A stretch of DNA of 64,000 nucleotides from the NCBI RefSeq assembly GCF_021390575.1, contig NZ_JAJEJQ010000001.1:3014501-3078500 (forward strand), read 5' to 3'. The notes under the pieces were generated by a model. That model saw nothing but the letters and a program-made list of their open reading frames with translations, made no database searches and was not told where the DNA came from. Positions 9,353 through 17,512 of this stretch are shown one piece after another. The position numbers were made by a program, and so were the translations under genes. Origin of the DNA: Paraburkholderia adhaesiva (GTDB lineage Bacteria; Pseudomonadota; Gammaproteobacteria; Burkholderiales; Burkholderiaceae). The first letter of the stretch is position 1, and every line of letters begins with the position of its first letter.

Positions 9353-9599
9353 TGGACTCCCTCTCTTGCATCGCGCGCCACGAACCATTCGGACGCCTGC
9401 GGTGAGAGGAATTGTGCAAATCCGCGGCTTGGGCGAATACTCGGCCAAATGGCTAATCTTCGAGTTGCCCGCTGTTCACGCGCGAAGGCGGCGACTAAAG
9501 TGCAGATAAGCGCCCACCGCGCCCCACCCGGCCACAGTAAGCATCTCGAAAGAAAACTAGCGAGATCGCTATAATGCGGGATCGTTTTCCGGTGTTCGT
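9353..9599. promoter_or_regulatory. Divergent pilM / ponA intergenic region with ponA promoter candidate
   Basis: On the plus strand a perfect -10 hexamer TATAAT lies at 9570-9575, 24 bp before the ponA ATG at 9600. The matching -35 region (about 9547-9552, CGAAAG) is poor, so another factor or an alternative element may help. The ponA leader would be under 20 nt, with no clear Shine-Dalgarno. I found no clean minus-strand sigma70 promoter for pilM. Confidence 0.5.
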
Positions 9600-12044
9600 A
9601 TGCAAGATAGCCCGTCTCCGTCGTCCGTTCCGCCCCCCGCCCCGCAAGCGCCCCAAAAGCGCCGGCGCCCGTGGTGGGCGCGGCTCATCATCGGCTTCAC
9701 CGGCCTGCTCGTCGGAGGCGCAGTCTGTGGGGCGCTAGTGCTCGGCTACGCGCTGATTGTTGCGACACCTAATTTGCCGTCGCTTGAAGCGCTCACCGAA
9801 TATCGGCCCAAGGTTCCGCTGCGCATCTACACGCGCGACCACGTCCTGATCGGTGAATTCGGCGAAGAGCGACGCAACGTCGTCCATCTCAAAGACATGC
9901 CGGACAACCTCAAGAACGCCGTGCTGGCGATCGAGGACGCACGTTTTTACGACCACGGCGGCGTGGACCTTGCCGGCATCGCGCGCGCGAGCCTCGTGGC
10001 GCTCACGAACGGCCACGCCACGCAGGGCGCGAGCACGATCACGATGCAGGTCGCGCGCAATTTCTTTCTGTCGAGCGAGAAGACCTACACACGCAAGGTC
10101 TACGAAATGCTGCTCGCCTACAAGATCGAGTCGAAGCTCTCGAAGGACCAGATCCTCGAGGTCTACATGAATCAGATCTACCTCGGGCAGCGCGCGTACG
10201 GCTTCGCGAGCGCGGCACGCGTCTATTTCGGCAAGGACGTGAAAGACCTCACGCTCGCCGAATGCGCAATGCTCGCCGGACTGCCCAAGGCACCGTCTGC
10301 GTATAACCCGGTGGTCAATCCGAAACGGGCGAAGGTGCGTCAGGAGTACATCCTCGAGCGCATGCGCGACCTCGGCTTCATTACGCAGTCACAGTACGAC
10401 GCGGCCGTGAAGCAGCCGATCGTCGTGAAGGGCGTGGGCAAGGAATTCAGCGTCCACGCGGAATATGTCGCTGAAATCGTCCGGCAGATGATGTATGCGC
10501 AGTATCACGAAGAGGCCTACACGCGCGGGCTGAACGTCGTGACGACCATCGATTCGGCCGATCAGGACGTCGCATATCGTGCGCTGCGCAAAGGTCTGAT
10601 GGATTACGAGCGGCGTCACGGCTATCGCGGTCCCGAAGCGTTCATCGAACTGCCCCCCGACGCCGACGAGCGCGAACAGGCCATCGACGACGCCCTGCTC
10701 GAACACCCCGACAACGGTGAACTCGTCGCGGCCGTCGTCACGTCCGCGAATCCGAAAGAGGTACAAGCTACGTTCATCGACGGCAACGTCGCAACCATTC
10801 GCGGCGACGGCCTGCGCTTCGCACAGTTTGCACTCGGAACGCGCGCTCAGCCGAACCAGCGTATCCGGCCAGGCGCGATCATCCGGCTAACGCGCGGCAA
10901 TTCGGACGACTGGTCGATCACGCAGTTGCCGCAGATCGAAGGCGCGTTCGTTTCGGTCGTGCCGCAGGACGGGGCGATACGTGCGCTCGTGGGCGGCTTT
11001 GACTTCAACAAGAACAAGTTCAACCATGTCACGCAGGCGTGGCGTCAGCCGGGGTCGAGCTTCAAGCCGTTCATCTACTCGGCATCGCTCGACAAGGGAC
11101 TCGGACCCGCCACTGTCATCAATGACGCACCGCTCTTCTTCAGCGCGGCCGAAACCGGTGGGCAGGCCTGGGAGCCGAAAAACTACGGCGGCGGATTCGA
11201 CGGCCCGATGACCATGCGCACCGCGCTGCAAAAGTCAAAGAACCTCGTGTCGATCCGCATCCTGAACCACATCGGTACGAAGTACGCGCAGCAATACATC
11301 ACGCGTTTCGGCTTCGACGCCGAGCGCCATCCGGCCTATCTGCCGATGGCGCTCGGCGCGGGGCAGGTCACGCCCCTGCAGATGGCGGCAGGCTATTCGG
11401 TCTTTGCCAACGGTGGCTATCGCATCAATCCGTATCTGATCGCCGAAGTCACCGACCAGCGCGGCGTCGTAGTCGCACAAGTGCAACCGCTGGTCGCGCA
11501 GCAGAATGCGCCGCGCGCAATTGATCCACGCAACGCGTACATCATGAACAGTCTCCTGCAGAGCGTCGCGCAGCACGGCACGGGCGCCAAGTCGAACGTC
11601 CTCAAGCGTACCGACCTCTCAGGCAAGACCGGCACGACCAACGATTCGCGTGACGCATGGTTCGCGGGCTACCAGCACACGCTCGTGGCAATCGCATGGA
11701 TCGGCTATGACAATCCGCGCAGCCTCGGCGACAAGGAAACAGGCGGAGGGCTCGCGCTGCCGGTCTGGATCGACTACATGGCCCGCGCGCTCAACGGCGT
11801 GCCGGCATACCGGACGCCGGTGCCTGATGGCGTCACCACGCTCGGCGACGAGTTGTACTACGCCGATCTCACGCCGGGGCACGGGTTCGTGTCGACGGTG
11901 GGAATCAGTCAGGCTGCGATCGAGGCGGAGGCAAGCGGTGCGCAGGGTGAGGCCGGTGCCGACGACGCCACTGGGACGCCCGCGCCCGAGCACGTCAACG
12001 CGAAGGAGAAGGAAGACATCATGAACCTGTTCCGTGGACACTGA
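9600..12044 (+). CDS. mrcA: Penicillin-binding protein 1A (bifunctional transglycosylase/transpeptidase)
   Basis: Class A PBP of 814 residues that polymerises lipid II and cross-links peptidoglycan. It has a short Pro-rich cytoplasmic tail, one TM anchor (about residues 29-54), then a GT51 domain with catalytic Glu112 in IEDARFYDHGGVD, the GASTITMQVARN motif and EVYMNQIYLGQRAYG. An OB-like insertion follows, then the transpeptidase with Ser486 in the SSFK tetrad, SKN at 546-548 and KTG at 676-678. All three active-site motifs are intact. The tail after about 780 is low-complexity Ala/Gly/Glu. ponA next to the pil-aro cluster in divergent orientation is the usual proteobacterial arrangement. 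Confidence 0.97.
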   Translation: MQDSPSPSSVPPPAPQAPQKRRRPWWARLIIGFTGLLVGGAVCGALVLGYALIVATPNLPSLEALTEYRPKVPLRIYTRDHVLIGEFGEERRNVVHLKDMPDNLKNAVLAIEDARFYDHGGVDLAGIARASLVALTNGHATQGASTITMQVARNFFLSSEKTYTRKVYEMLLAYKIESKLSKDQILEVYMNQIYLGQRAYGFASAARVYFGKDVKDLTLAECAMLAGLPKAPSAYNPVVNPKRAKVRQEYILERMRDLGFITQSQYDAAVKQPIVVKGVGKEFSVHAEYVAEIVRQMMYAQYHEEAYTRGLNVVTTIDSADQDVAYRALRKGLMDYERRHGYRGPEAFIELPPDADEREQAIDDALLEHPDNGELVAAVVTSANPKEVQATFIDGNVATIRGDGLRFAQFALGTRAQPNQRIRPGAIIRLTRGNSDDWSITQLPQIEGAFVSVVPQDGAIRALVGGFDFNKNKFNHVTQAWRQPGSSFKPFIYSASLDKGLGPATVINDAPLFFSAAETGGQAWEPKNYGGGFDGPMTMRTALQKSKNLVSIRILNHIGTKYAQQYITRFGFDAERHPAYLPMALGAGQVTPLQMAAGYSVFANGGYRINPYLIAEVTDQRGVVVAQVQPLVAQQNAPRAIDPRNAYIMNSLLQSVAQHGTGAKSNVLKRTDLSGKTGTTNDSRDAWFAGYQHTLVAIAWIGYDNPRSLGDKETGGGLALPVWIDYMARALNGVPAYRTPVPDGVTTLGDELYYADLTPGHGFVSTVGISQAAIEAEASGAQGEAGADDATGTPAPEHVNAKEKEDIMNLFRGH

Positions 12045-12082
12045 ACAGGTTAAGGGCAGACGGGACGTGCGCGGCTCGCTCA

Positions 12083-12140
12083 GGGCTTAAGCGCGTCATC
12101 GGTGATGTATAGCCATCACCGATGACGCGCGCCGCAGCCC
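12083..12140. terminator. Perfect 17-bp palindrome between convergent ponA and cyaY
   Basis: 12091-12107 is exactly complementary to 12114-12130 with a 6-base TATAGC loop. The pairing resumes after an internal loop (GGGCT 12083-12087 with AGCCC 12136-12140). No T-run follows on either strand. It lies between two convergent genes, so a bidirectional 3'-end or anti-readthrough structure is the simplest reading. Confidence 0.6.
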
Positions 12141-12170
12141 GAGCGTAAATCAGGGCTGATAAAGGGCCGA

Positions 12171-12488
12171 TCAGGGCGCGAAGCGAACCGGCTCGCCCGC
12201 CTGCTCAGTCGCGTAGGCCGACAGCGCCGAAAAAAACTCCGTACCCGTTCGCGTATCGAGCCACTCGCCGCCCTTGAAACGGTAATGAAAACCGCCCGCC
12301 TTTGCCGCGATCCAGATCTCGCGCATCGGCGGCTGCAGGTTCACGATGATCTTCGTTCGGTTCTCGAATTCGAGTGTCAGAACATTGCCGCTACGTTCGA
12401 GTTCGATATCGGCGTCGGCCTCGTCTACGGCGCGCTCCACCGCGGCCAGCACGGCTTCCGCCCGGCTCAGGTAGTCACTGTCGGTCAT
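12171..12488 (-). CDS. cyaY: Iron-sulfur cluster assembly regulator CyaY (frataxin)
   Basis: Bacterial frataxin of 105 residues that binds iron and modulates the IscS cysteine desulfurase. The N-terminal helix is acidic ([17 protein letters not shown]), the site of iron and IscS contact. It is followed by [35 protein letters not shown], the conserved beta-sheet with [10 protein letters not shown]. The frame opens at 12500 with GTG, but the ATG at 12488 ([11 protein letters not shown]) has GGTGGAG six bases upstream and matches the family. It is divergent from lptM with only 35 bp between the start codons, so the two promoters must overlap or lie within the genes. Confidence 0.95.
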   Translation of the reverse strand: MTDSDYLSRAEAVLAAVERAVDEADADIELERSGNVLTLEFENRTKIIVNLQPPMREIWIAAKAGGFHYRFKGGEWLDTRTGTEFFSALSAYATEQAGEPVRFAP

Positions 12489-12523
12489 GCTAAACTCCAC
12501 CGGTTATTCATTCAGGGACAATT

Positions 12524-12856
12524 ATGCGTGTCATTTTCAGGATGCGCGCAGCGGCGCCCGGCGCAATTCTAGCCGCTTCGGCGATGTTTGCTGCGGTAGC
12601 CCTTGCCGGCTGTGGGCAGCGTGGCCCGCTCTACATACCGACCGTGCCACCGCTCCCGGCCAAACCCAGTTTCGAAACGCAGGACACCGGAACATCCGCG
12701 CAAGCAGCGGCAAAGGGTGCATCCAGCGTGGAGGCGGGGTCGGTTCCCGACACGTCCGGCACACCGCTTTCGCTGTCTCCTGACACTGAACTCAGCACGA
12801 CACCGACGGCGCCAGCGAGTCCACAACCGGCCTCCGGCGCCAAGCCAACCCCATAA
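12524..12856 (+). CDS. lptM: LPS-assembly lipoprotein LptM (YifL-like)
   Basis: Short lipoprotein (110 residues). The signal peptide ends in a lipobox LAGC with the modified Cys30, directly followed by the family motif GQRGPLYIP. The rest is a low-complexity Pro/Ser/Thr/Ala tail. LptM helps the oxidative maturation of the LptDE translocon in E. coli. The start at 12524 has AGGGA five bases upstream; an in-frame ATG at 12542 is possible but has no spacing for a ribosome site. It sits 12 bp before lysA, the conserved yifL-lysA pairing, opposite cyaY. Confidence 0.88.
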   Translation: MRVIFRMRAAAPGAILAASAMFAAVALAGCGQRGPLYIPTVPPLPAKPSFETQDTGTSAQAAAKGASSVEAGSVPDTSGTPLSLSPDTELSTTPTAPASPQPASGAKPTP

Positions 12857-12868
12857 GACGTTCGCCGT

Positions 12869-14137
12869 ATGACTCAACCCGCCCAACCCGCTTTCCATCG
12901 CATCGACGGCACGCTGTACGCCGAAGACGTCAGTGCCGCCGATCTCGCCGCACAGTTCGGCACGCCGCTCTACGTGTATTCGCGTGCGGCGCTCACCGCT
13001 GCCTGGCACGCCTACGCTGACGCATGCGTCGGCCACCGCGCGTCGGTTCACGTCGCGGTCAAGGCGAACAGCAACCTCGCCGTGCTGAACCTGTTCGCAC
13101 GCCTCGGCGCAGGGTTCGACATCGTGTCGGGTGGCGAACTCGCCCGCGTGCTCGCCGCGGGCGGTAAAGCGGAGGACGTCGTCTTCTCGGGCGTCGGCAA
13201 GACCGCCGACGAAATGCGCGTTGCGCTCGAAGCCGGCGTGAAGTGCTTCAACGTCGAGTCGATTCCTGAACTCGACCGCCTGAACGCCGTGGCGGGCGCG
13301 CTCGGCAAGAAGGCGCCGGTTTCGCTTCGCGTGAACCCCGATGTCGACGCAAAGACGCACCCGTACATCTCCACGGGCCTGAAGGCGAACAAGTTCGGCG
13401 TCGCATTCGACGACGCGCGCGCCACTTATCGCACTGCTGCGTCCATGCCGCATCTCGCGGTGGTCGGCATCGACTGCCATATCGGCTCGCAGATCACCGA
13501 AGTCGCGCCGTACCTCGACGCCATCGACAAACTGCTCGAACTCGTCGACCAGATCGAGTCGGACGGCGTGAAGATCCATCAGGTCGACGTCGGCGGCGGT
13601 CTTGGCATTCGTTACGACGACGAGACACCGCCCGAGATTGGCGCGTTCGTGCGCACGGTGCTCGACCGCATCGAGGCGCACGGCGGTCAGCGCGAAGTGT
13701 TTTTCGAACCGGGTCGCTCGCTCGTGGGCAATGCGGGCATGCTGCTCACGCAAGTCGAGTTCCTGAAGCCGGGTGCGGAAAAGAACTTCGCGATCGTCGA
13801 CGCCGCGATGAACGACCTCGCGCGCCCCGCGATGTACGAGGCGTATCACGCGATCGAACCGGTGATTGAACGCACCACGCCTGCGCAGACTTACGATGTG
13901 GTCGGTCCGGTGTGCGAGAGCGGCGACTGGCTGGGCCGCGGTCGTGAACTCGCGATCGAGCCGGGCGACGTGCTGGCGATCCGCTCGGCAGGTGCGTATG
14001 GCTTCGTGATGAGCTCGAACTACAACACGCGTACGCGCGCGGCCGAGGTCATGGTCGATGGCACGCGCGTCCACGTCGCGCGCGCACGCGAGACCATCGC
14101 GCAGTTGCTGGCAGGCGAGCAAGTGCTGCCGGACTGA
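12869..14137 (+). CDS. lysA: Diaminopimelate decarboxylase
   Basis: Final step of lysine synthesis: PLP-dependent decarboxylation of meso-diaminopimelate. Fold type III enzyme of 422 residues. Lys65 in VAVKANSNLAVL is the PLP Schiff-base lysine. DIVSGGEL, HIGSQI and VDVGGGLGIRY mark the barrel, FEPGRSLVGNAG binds the cofactor phosphate and substrate, and CESGDWLG supplies the catalytic Cys of the partner subunit. All motifs are complete. It probably shares an mRNA with lptM (12-bp gap). The predicted start has no strong Shine-Dalgarno, which fits coupling to the upstream gene. Confidence 0.97.
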   Translation: MTQPAQPAFHRIDGTLYAEDVSAADLAAQFGTPLYVYSRAALTAAWHAYADACVGHRASVHVAVKANSNLAVLNLFARLGAGFDIVSGGELARVLAAGGKAEDVVFSGVGKTADEMRVALEAGVKCFNVESIPELDRLNAVAGALGKKAPVSLRVNPDVDAKTHPYISTGLKANKFGVAFDDARATYRTAASMPHLAVVGIDCHIGSQITEVAPYLDAIDKLLELVDQIESDGVKIHQVDVGGGLGIRYDDETPPEIGAFVRTVLDRIEAHGGQREVFFEPGRSLVGNAGMLLTQVEFLKPGAEKNFAIVDAAMNDLARPAMYEAYHAIEPVIERTTPAQTYDVVGPVCESGDWLGRGRELAIEPGDVLAIRSAGAYGFVMSSNYNTRTRAAEVMVDGTRVHVARARETIAQLLAGEQVLPD

Positions 14138-14146
14138 AGCGAGCAT

Positions 14147-14243
14147 GCTTTGCATTGGGCCGGTGTAGGCGCCAAAGCGCTAACTCTGGTCGACCGCTTT
14201 GCATGGGACCGGAGTAAGCGCTAAAGCGCCAACTCCGGTCGAC
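14147..14243. repeat. Tandem pair of 48-bp hairpin repeats (49-bp period)
   Basis: Two imperfect copies, 14147-14194 and 14196-14243, each starting GCTTTGCAT and ending GGTCGAC. Each folds on itself; in copy 2 GACCGGAGT (14207-14215) pairs perfectly with ACTCCGGTC (14232-14240). The pair sits right after lysA and before the shared terminator. It looks like a dispersed intergenic palindromic unit, but copies elsewhere cannot be seen from this window. Confidence 0.75.
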
Positions 14244-14255
14244 ACACGACACAAC

Positions 14256-14291
14256 AAAAAAGCGACACGTCGAAAGAAGTGTCGCTTTTTT
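14256..14291. terminator. Bidirectional terminator, lysA / msrQ
   Basis: Stem AAAAAAGCGACAC (14256-14268) pairs with GTGTCGCTTTTTT (14279-14291) around a 10-base loop. It has T-runs on both strands, fitting the convergent genes lysA (plus) and msrQ (minus). Confidence 0.88.
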
Positions 14292-14326
14292 CATTGCGTA
14301 ACCGACCGTCGCGGAAAGAACGCGAT

Positions 14327-15064
14327 CTACGTCGTGCGCGCCCCCGCACGCGCCTCGTACCGCGCAAGCAGCCACGTACCAACCCGCCAGCCCAGCAGCA
14401 CGATCATGATCGCGGCGTAGAGCTTCGGCTGCGCGAGGTCGTGCTTACCGGCCCTCATCCACCAGAAGTGCACGATCGCGAGCACACCGATCGCATAAAC
14501 GAGGCGATGCAGCGTCTGCCAACGGCGCCCGAGGCGGCGCGCCATCGCGCGCGTCGAGGTCACGGCGAGCGGGATCAACAACACGAACGCCGTAAATCCG
14601 ATTGTGATGAACGGCCGCTTGCCGACATCTTTGAACATCGCCATGACGTCGAACCACTTGTCGAACCAGATGTAAGTGGTGAAGTGAAGCGTCGCGTAGA
14701 AGAACGCGTAAAGCCCGAGCATGCGGCGAAAGCGGATCAACGTGTTCCATCCGGTGAGCTTGCGCAGCGGCGTGACCGCGAGCGTGATGCACAGGAACAC
14801 GAGCGTCCAGAGTCCGGTCGAGCGCGTGATGAATTCGATCGGATTCGCGCCAAGCTGCCCGGTCACGCCAAAAAGGATGAGGCGCCCGAGCGGATACAAC
14901 GCCGCGACGAACACAGCGCCCTTCGCCCACGGCAGCCAGCGCGGCCCGGCCACCACCGCCTTCGCTGCGCCGCGGCTCTTCGCAGCACGTGCCGCACGCG
15001 CACCTGAACTCGCGGGGCGCGGCGTCGCGCCGGGTGTCGTGGTCGTTTCCATCGGTTGCTCCAT
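14327..15064 (-). CDS. msrQ: Protein-methionine-sulfoxide reductase haem-binding subunit MsrQ
   Basis: 245-residue integral membrane cytochrome b (YedZ family, ferric-reductase-like TM domain) that passes electrons to periplasmic MsrP. After an Ala/Arg-rich N-terminal tail of ~45 residues come about six TM segments (WAKGAVFVAALYPLGRLILFGV, TLVFLCITLAVTPL, MLGLYAFFYATLHFTTYIWF, FITIGFTAFVLLIPLAVTS, LVYAIGVLAIVHFWW and a last one). His residues in YATLHFTTY, QTLHRLVYA and IVHFWW are the likely haem ligands. It follows msrP by 14 bp on the same strand, and its transcript ends at the terminator shared with lysA. Confidence 0.94.
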   Translation of the reverse strand: MEQPMETTTTPGATPRPASSGARAARAAKSRGAAKAVVAGPRWLPWAKGAVFVAALYPLGRLILFGVTGQLGANPIEFITRSTGLWTLVFLCITLAVTPLRKLTGWNTLIRFRRMLGLYAFFYATLHFTTYIWFDKWFDVMAMFKDVGKRPFITIGFTAFVLLIPLAVTSTRAMARRLGRRWQTLHRLVYAIGVLAIVHFWWMRAGKHDLAQPKLYAAIMIVLLGWRVGTWLLARYEARAGARTT

Positions 15065-15078
15065 CGCAGCCTCGCGCG

Positions 15079-16080
15079 CTAATAGTTTTTGCGCAGATCC
15101 ATGCCCTGATACATCGACGCGACCAGTTCACCGTAGCCGTTGAACATCAGCGTCTTGCGCTTCGGCGTAAAAAAGCCGTCCTCGCCGATGCGCCGCTCCG
15201 TCGCCTGGCTCCAGCGCGGGTGATCGACGGTCGGGTTCACGTTCGAGTAAAACCCATATTCGTTCGACGCGTAGGTGTTCCAGCTCGTCGGCGGCTGCTT
15301 CTCGACGAAGCGGATCTTCACGATCGACTTCGCGCTCTTGAAGCCGTACTTCCAGGGCACGATCACGCGCACGGGCGCGCCGTTCTGGTTCGGCAACACC
15401 TGACCGTAGAGGCCCACCGTGAGCAGCGTCAGCGGATTCATCGCCTCGTCCATGCGCAGGCCTTCTGAGTACGGCCAGTCGAGGATCGGCTGCGCGAGAC
15501 CCGGCATCTGCGATGGGTCGGCGAGCGTGATGAACTGCACGTAGCGCGCGTTGCCGGTGGGCTGCGCGCGGCGGATCAGTTCCGAGAGCGGAATGCCGAT
15601 CCACGGCATCACCATAGACCACCCCTCCACGCAGCGGTGCCGGTAGACACGCTCTTCGAGCGGCGCGAGCTTGAGGATATCGTCGATATCGTAGACCTTC
15701 GGGTTCTTCACCTCGCCCTCGACACTCACCCGCCACGGACGAGGCCGCAGCGTATGCGCGTTCTCGGCGGGATCGCCCTTGTCGGTGCCGAATTCGTAGA
15801 AGTTGTTGTACGTGGTGATGTCCTTGAACGACGTCACCTTGTCGAGCGCGACGAACTTCGCGTCGGTTTTCGCACTGAGCCGCTGTGCCTTCGGATCCGG
15901 CGACGAATATTCCGCCAGCGCGCGCGTCGCGCCGAGCGTGCCGCCAATGCCGCCGAGCGCCAGCGCCCCCGCCGCCTGCAGCACGCGTCGGCGCTGCTCG
16001 AAGATACGCTGGGGCGTGATCTCGCTCGCGGGAATATCGTCACCGTTGATGAGAATCCGGCTGCTGCGTTTCGTCCACAT
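15079..16080 (-). CDS. msrP: Protein-methionine-sulfoxide reductase catalytic subunit MsrP
   Basis: Periplasmic molybdopterin enzyme (YedY) that repairs methionine sulfoxide in envelope proteins. The Tat signal is clear: RRR at 30-32, then [15 protein letters not shown] and cleavage near ALA. The molybdenum-coordinating Cys is Cys150 in [15 protein letters not shown]. The sulfite-oxidase fold is seen in [11 protein letters not shown] and [29 protein letters not shown]. Length (333) is normal. It is the first gene of the msrPQ operon, with msrQ 14 bp downstream. The N-terminal 28 residues before the Arg pair are longer than in some homologues but usual for YedY. Confidence 0.96.
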   Translation of the reverse strand: MWTKRSSRILINGDDIPASEITPQRIFEQRRRVLQAAGALALGGIGGTLGATRALAEYSSPDPKAQRLSAKTDAKFVALDKVTSFKDITTYNNFYEFGTDKGDPAENAHTLRPRPWRVSVEGEVKNPKVYDIDDILKLAPLEERVYRHRCVEGWSMVMPWIGIPLSELIRRAQPTGNARYVQFITLADPSQMPGLAQPILDWPYSEGLRMDEAMNPLTLLTVGLYGQVLPNQNGAPVRVIVPWKYGFKSAKSIVKIRFVEKQPPTSWNTYASNEYGFYSNVNPTVDHPRWSQATERRIGEDGFFTPKRKTLMFNGYGELVASMYQGMDLRKNY

Positions 16081-16229
16081 GATGCTGCTCCGTTCCTGAC
16101 CGATTCAACGCCGTTGATCGGAATACGAATTGGACCTGCTTCGGCTGCGCCGCGTTCGGGCGGCTTCCACGGTGACCCGGGGCCTTACCGGAACAAACAC
16201 ACTTGGCGCGGGAATCTTCCCTCGGAACG

Positions 16230-16261
16230 AAAAAAAACCGCCGGTGCGAAGCATCCGACGG
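16230..16261 (-). terminator. Rho-independent terminator after ccsB
   Basis: Read on the minus strand, a stem of CCGTCGG with CCGGCGG (one wobble) plus an inner TGC/GCA is followed by a run of eight T. It lies 26 bp after the ccsB stop codon. Confidence 0.8.
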
Positions 16262-16287
16262 TTAGTTCGTCCTGCGGGCCGAGAAAG

Positions 16288-17508
16288 TTACAGCTTTCCG
16301 TAACTATGCAGACCCGAAAGGAACATGTTCACGCCAAGGAAGGCGAAGGTCGTGACGAGCAGACCCGTGAGCGCCCACCACGCGGCGACGTTGCCGCGCA
16401 GCCCCTTCATGAGCCGCATGTGCAGCCAGGCTGCGTAGTTGAGCCAGACGATCAGCGCCCAGGTTTCCTTCGGGTCCCAGCTCCAGTAGCCGCCCCACGC
16501 CTGCGCGGCCCACAGCGCGCCGAGAATCGTCGCGATCGTGAAGAACGCGAAGCCGACGGCGATCGACTTGTACATGAGGTCGTCGAGCACATCGAGTGCA
16601 GGGAGGCGATCCGCCAGCATGCCGCGCTCTTTCATGATGTACGCGACGCCGACCATCGCCGACAGCGCAAAGCTGCCGTAGCCGATGAAGTTCGCCGGGA
16701 CGTGGATCTTCATCCACCAGCTCTGCAGCGCGGGCACGAGCGGCTGGATCTGCTGGGCGTCGCGCGCAATCGAGTACCACATGAGGAAGCCGACCGCCGC
16801 GCTGATCACGAGCAGCACGAACGCACCGAGCTGACGCGTGTTGTAGTGCTTTTCGTAATACAGATAGAAGAGCGCGGTAATGAGGCTGAACAGCACGAAC
16901 ACTTCGTAAAGGTTCGAGATGGGAATGTGGCCAACATCCACGCCGATCAGATACGACTCATACCAGCGCACCATCAGGCCGACGAAGCCCATCAGCACCG
17001 CTGCCCACGTGAGCCGCGTGCCGATCATGCCGCCCGTCGCCGAACGCGAGAGCAGGCCGATCCAGTAGAAGAGCGTCGCGAGCACGAAGAGCGCGCTCAT
17101 CCAGAGAATCGCGGACTGGCTCGACAGCAGGAACTTGAGGAAGAAAGCCGAATCAGCGCGCGCGAGGTCGCCCTGGTAGATCTGGATCGCGCCGACCGAA
17201 AACACCGCGATCGCGGCCATCAGGAGGCGCGCCGGCTTCCAGCGCCAGCCGAGCACGACGAGCGCCGGCACCGTGCCGCCCAGCACCAGCTTGTCGTAGT
17301 AGTTCATGTGCGCGTGATAGCGCGAGAACGCGAAGCCGGCACCCGCCACAAGCGCTAGCGCAAACAGCCAATCGACCAGCGTCAGGCGCCGCAGAAACGG
17401 CCGCTCATCGAAGAACGCGTCTGGATGAAGATCGTGTGCGCCGCTCGCATTTGCCGCGCTGCCCGTACGCCGGGCGTTCGCGGAAGAAGAGGCCTGAGTC
17501 AAGTCCAT
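16288..17508 (-). CDS. ccsB: Cytochrome c biogenesis protein CcsB (CcsA/ResC family)
   Basis: System II haem-handling membrane protein (406 residues) that, with ResB, exports haem and attaches it to apocytochromes c. It has eight or so TM segments and the tryptophan-rich WWD signature WGGYWSWDPKETWALIVWLNY, plus His residues flanking it (IHVPANFIGYG, NYAAWLHMRL) that ligate haem. The frame is open to 17589, but the ATG at 17508 lies just after the resB stop (17513) and gives MDLTQASSSAN, so I use that start. Naming differs between schemes (CcsA or CcsB). The downstream terminator ends this operon. Confidence 0.93.
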   Translation of the reverse strand: MDLTQASSSANARRTGSAANASGAHDLHPDAFFDERPFLRRLTLVDWLFALALVAGAGFAFSRYHAHMNYYDKLVLGGTVPALVVLGWRWKPARLLMAAIAVFSVGAIQIYQGDLARADSAFFLKFLLSSQSAILWMSALFVLATLFYWIGLLSRSATGGMIGTRLTWAAVLMGFVGLMVRWYESYLIGVDVGHIPISNLYEVFVLFSLITALFYLYYEKHYNTRQLGAFVLLVISAAVGFLMWYSIARDAQQIQPLVPALQSWWMKIHVPANFIGYGSFALSAMVGVAYIMKERGMLADRLPALDVLDDLMYKSIAVGFAFFTIATILGALWAAQAWGGYWSWDPKETWALIVWLNYAAWLHMRLMKGLRGNVAAWWALTGLLVTTFAFLGVNMFLSGLHSYGKL

Positions 17509-17512
17509 GAGC

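Noticed and set aside
9353..9420. Sigma54-like TGGCGCG...TGCA upstream of pilM
   Set aside because: The spacing between the GG and GC elements is one or more bases short of the consensus, and the match to TTGCA is poor.
12569..14155. 528-codon minus-strand frame opposite lptM and lysA
   Set aside because: Antisense of lysA, whose PLP-enzyme motifs are complete on the plus strand.
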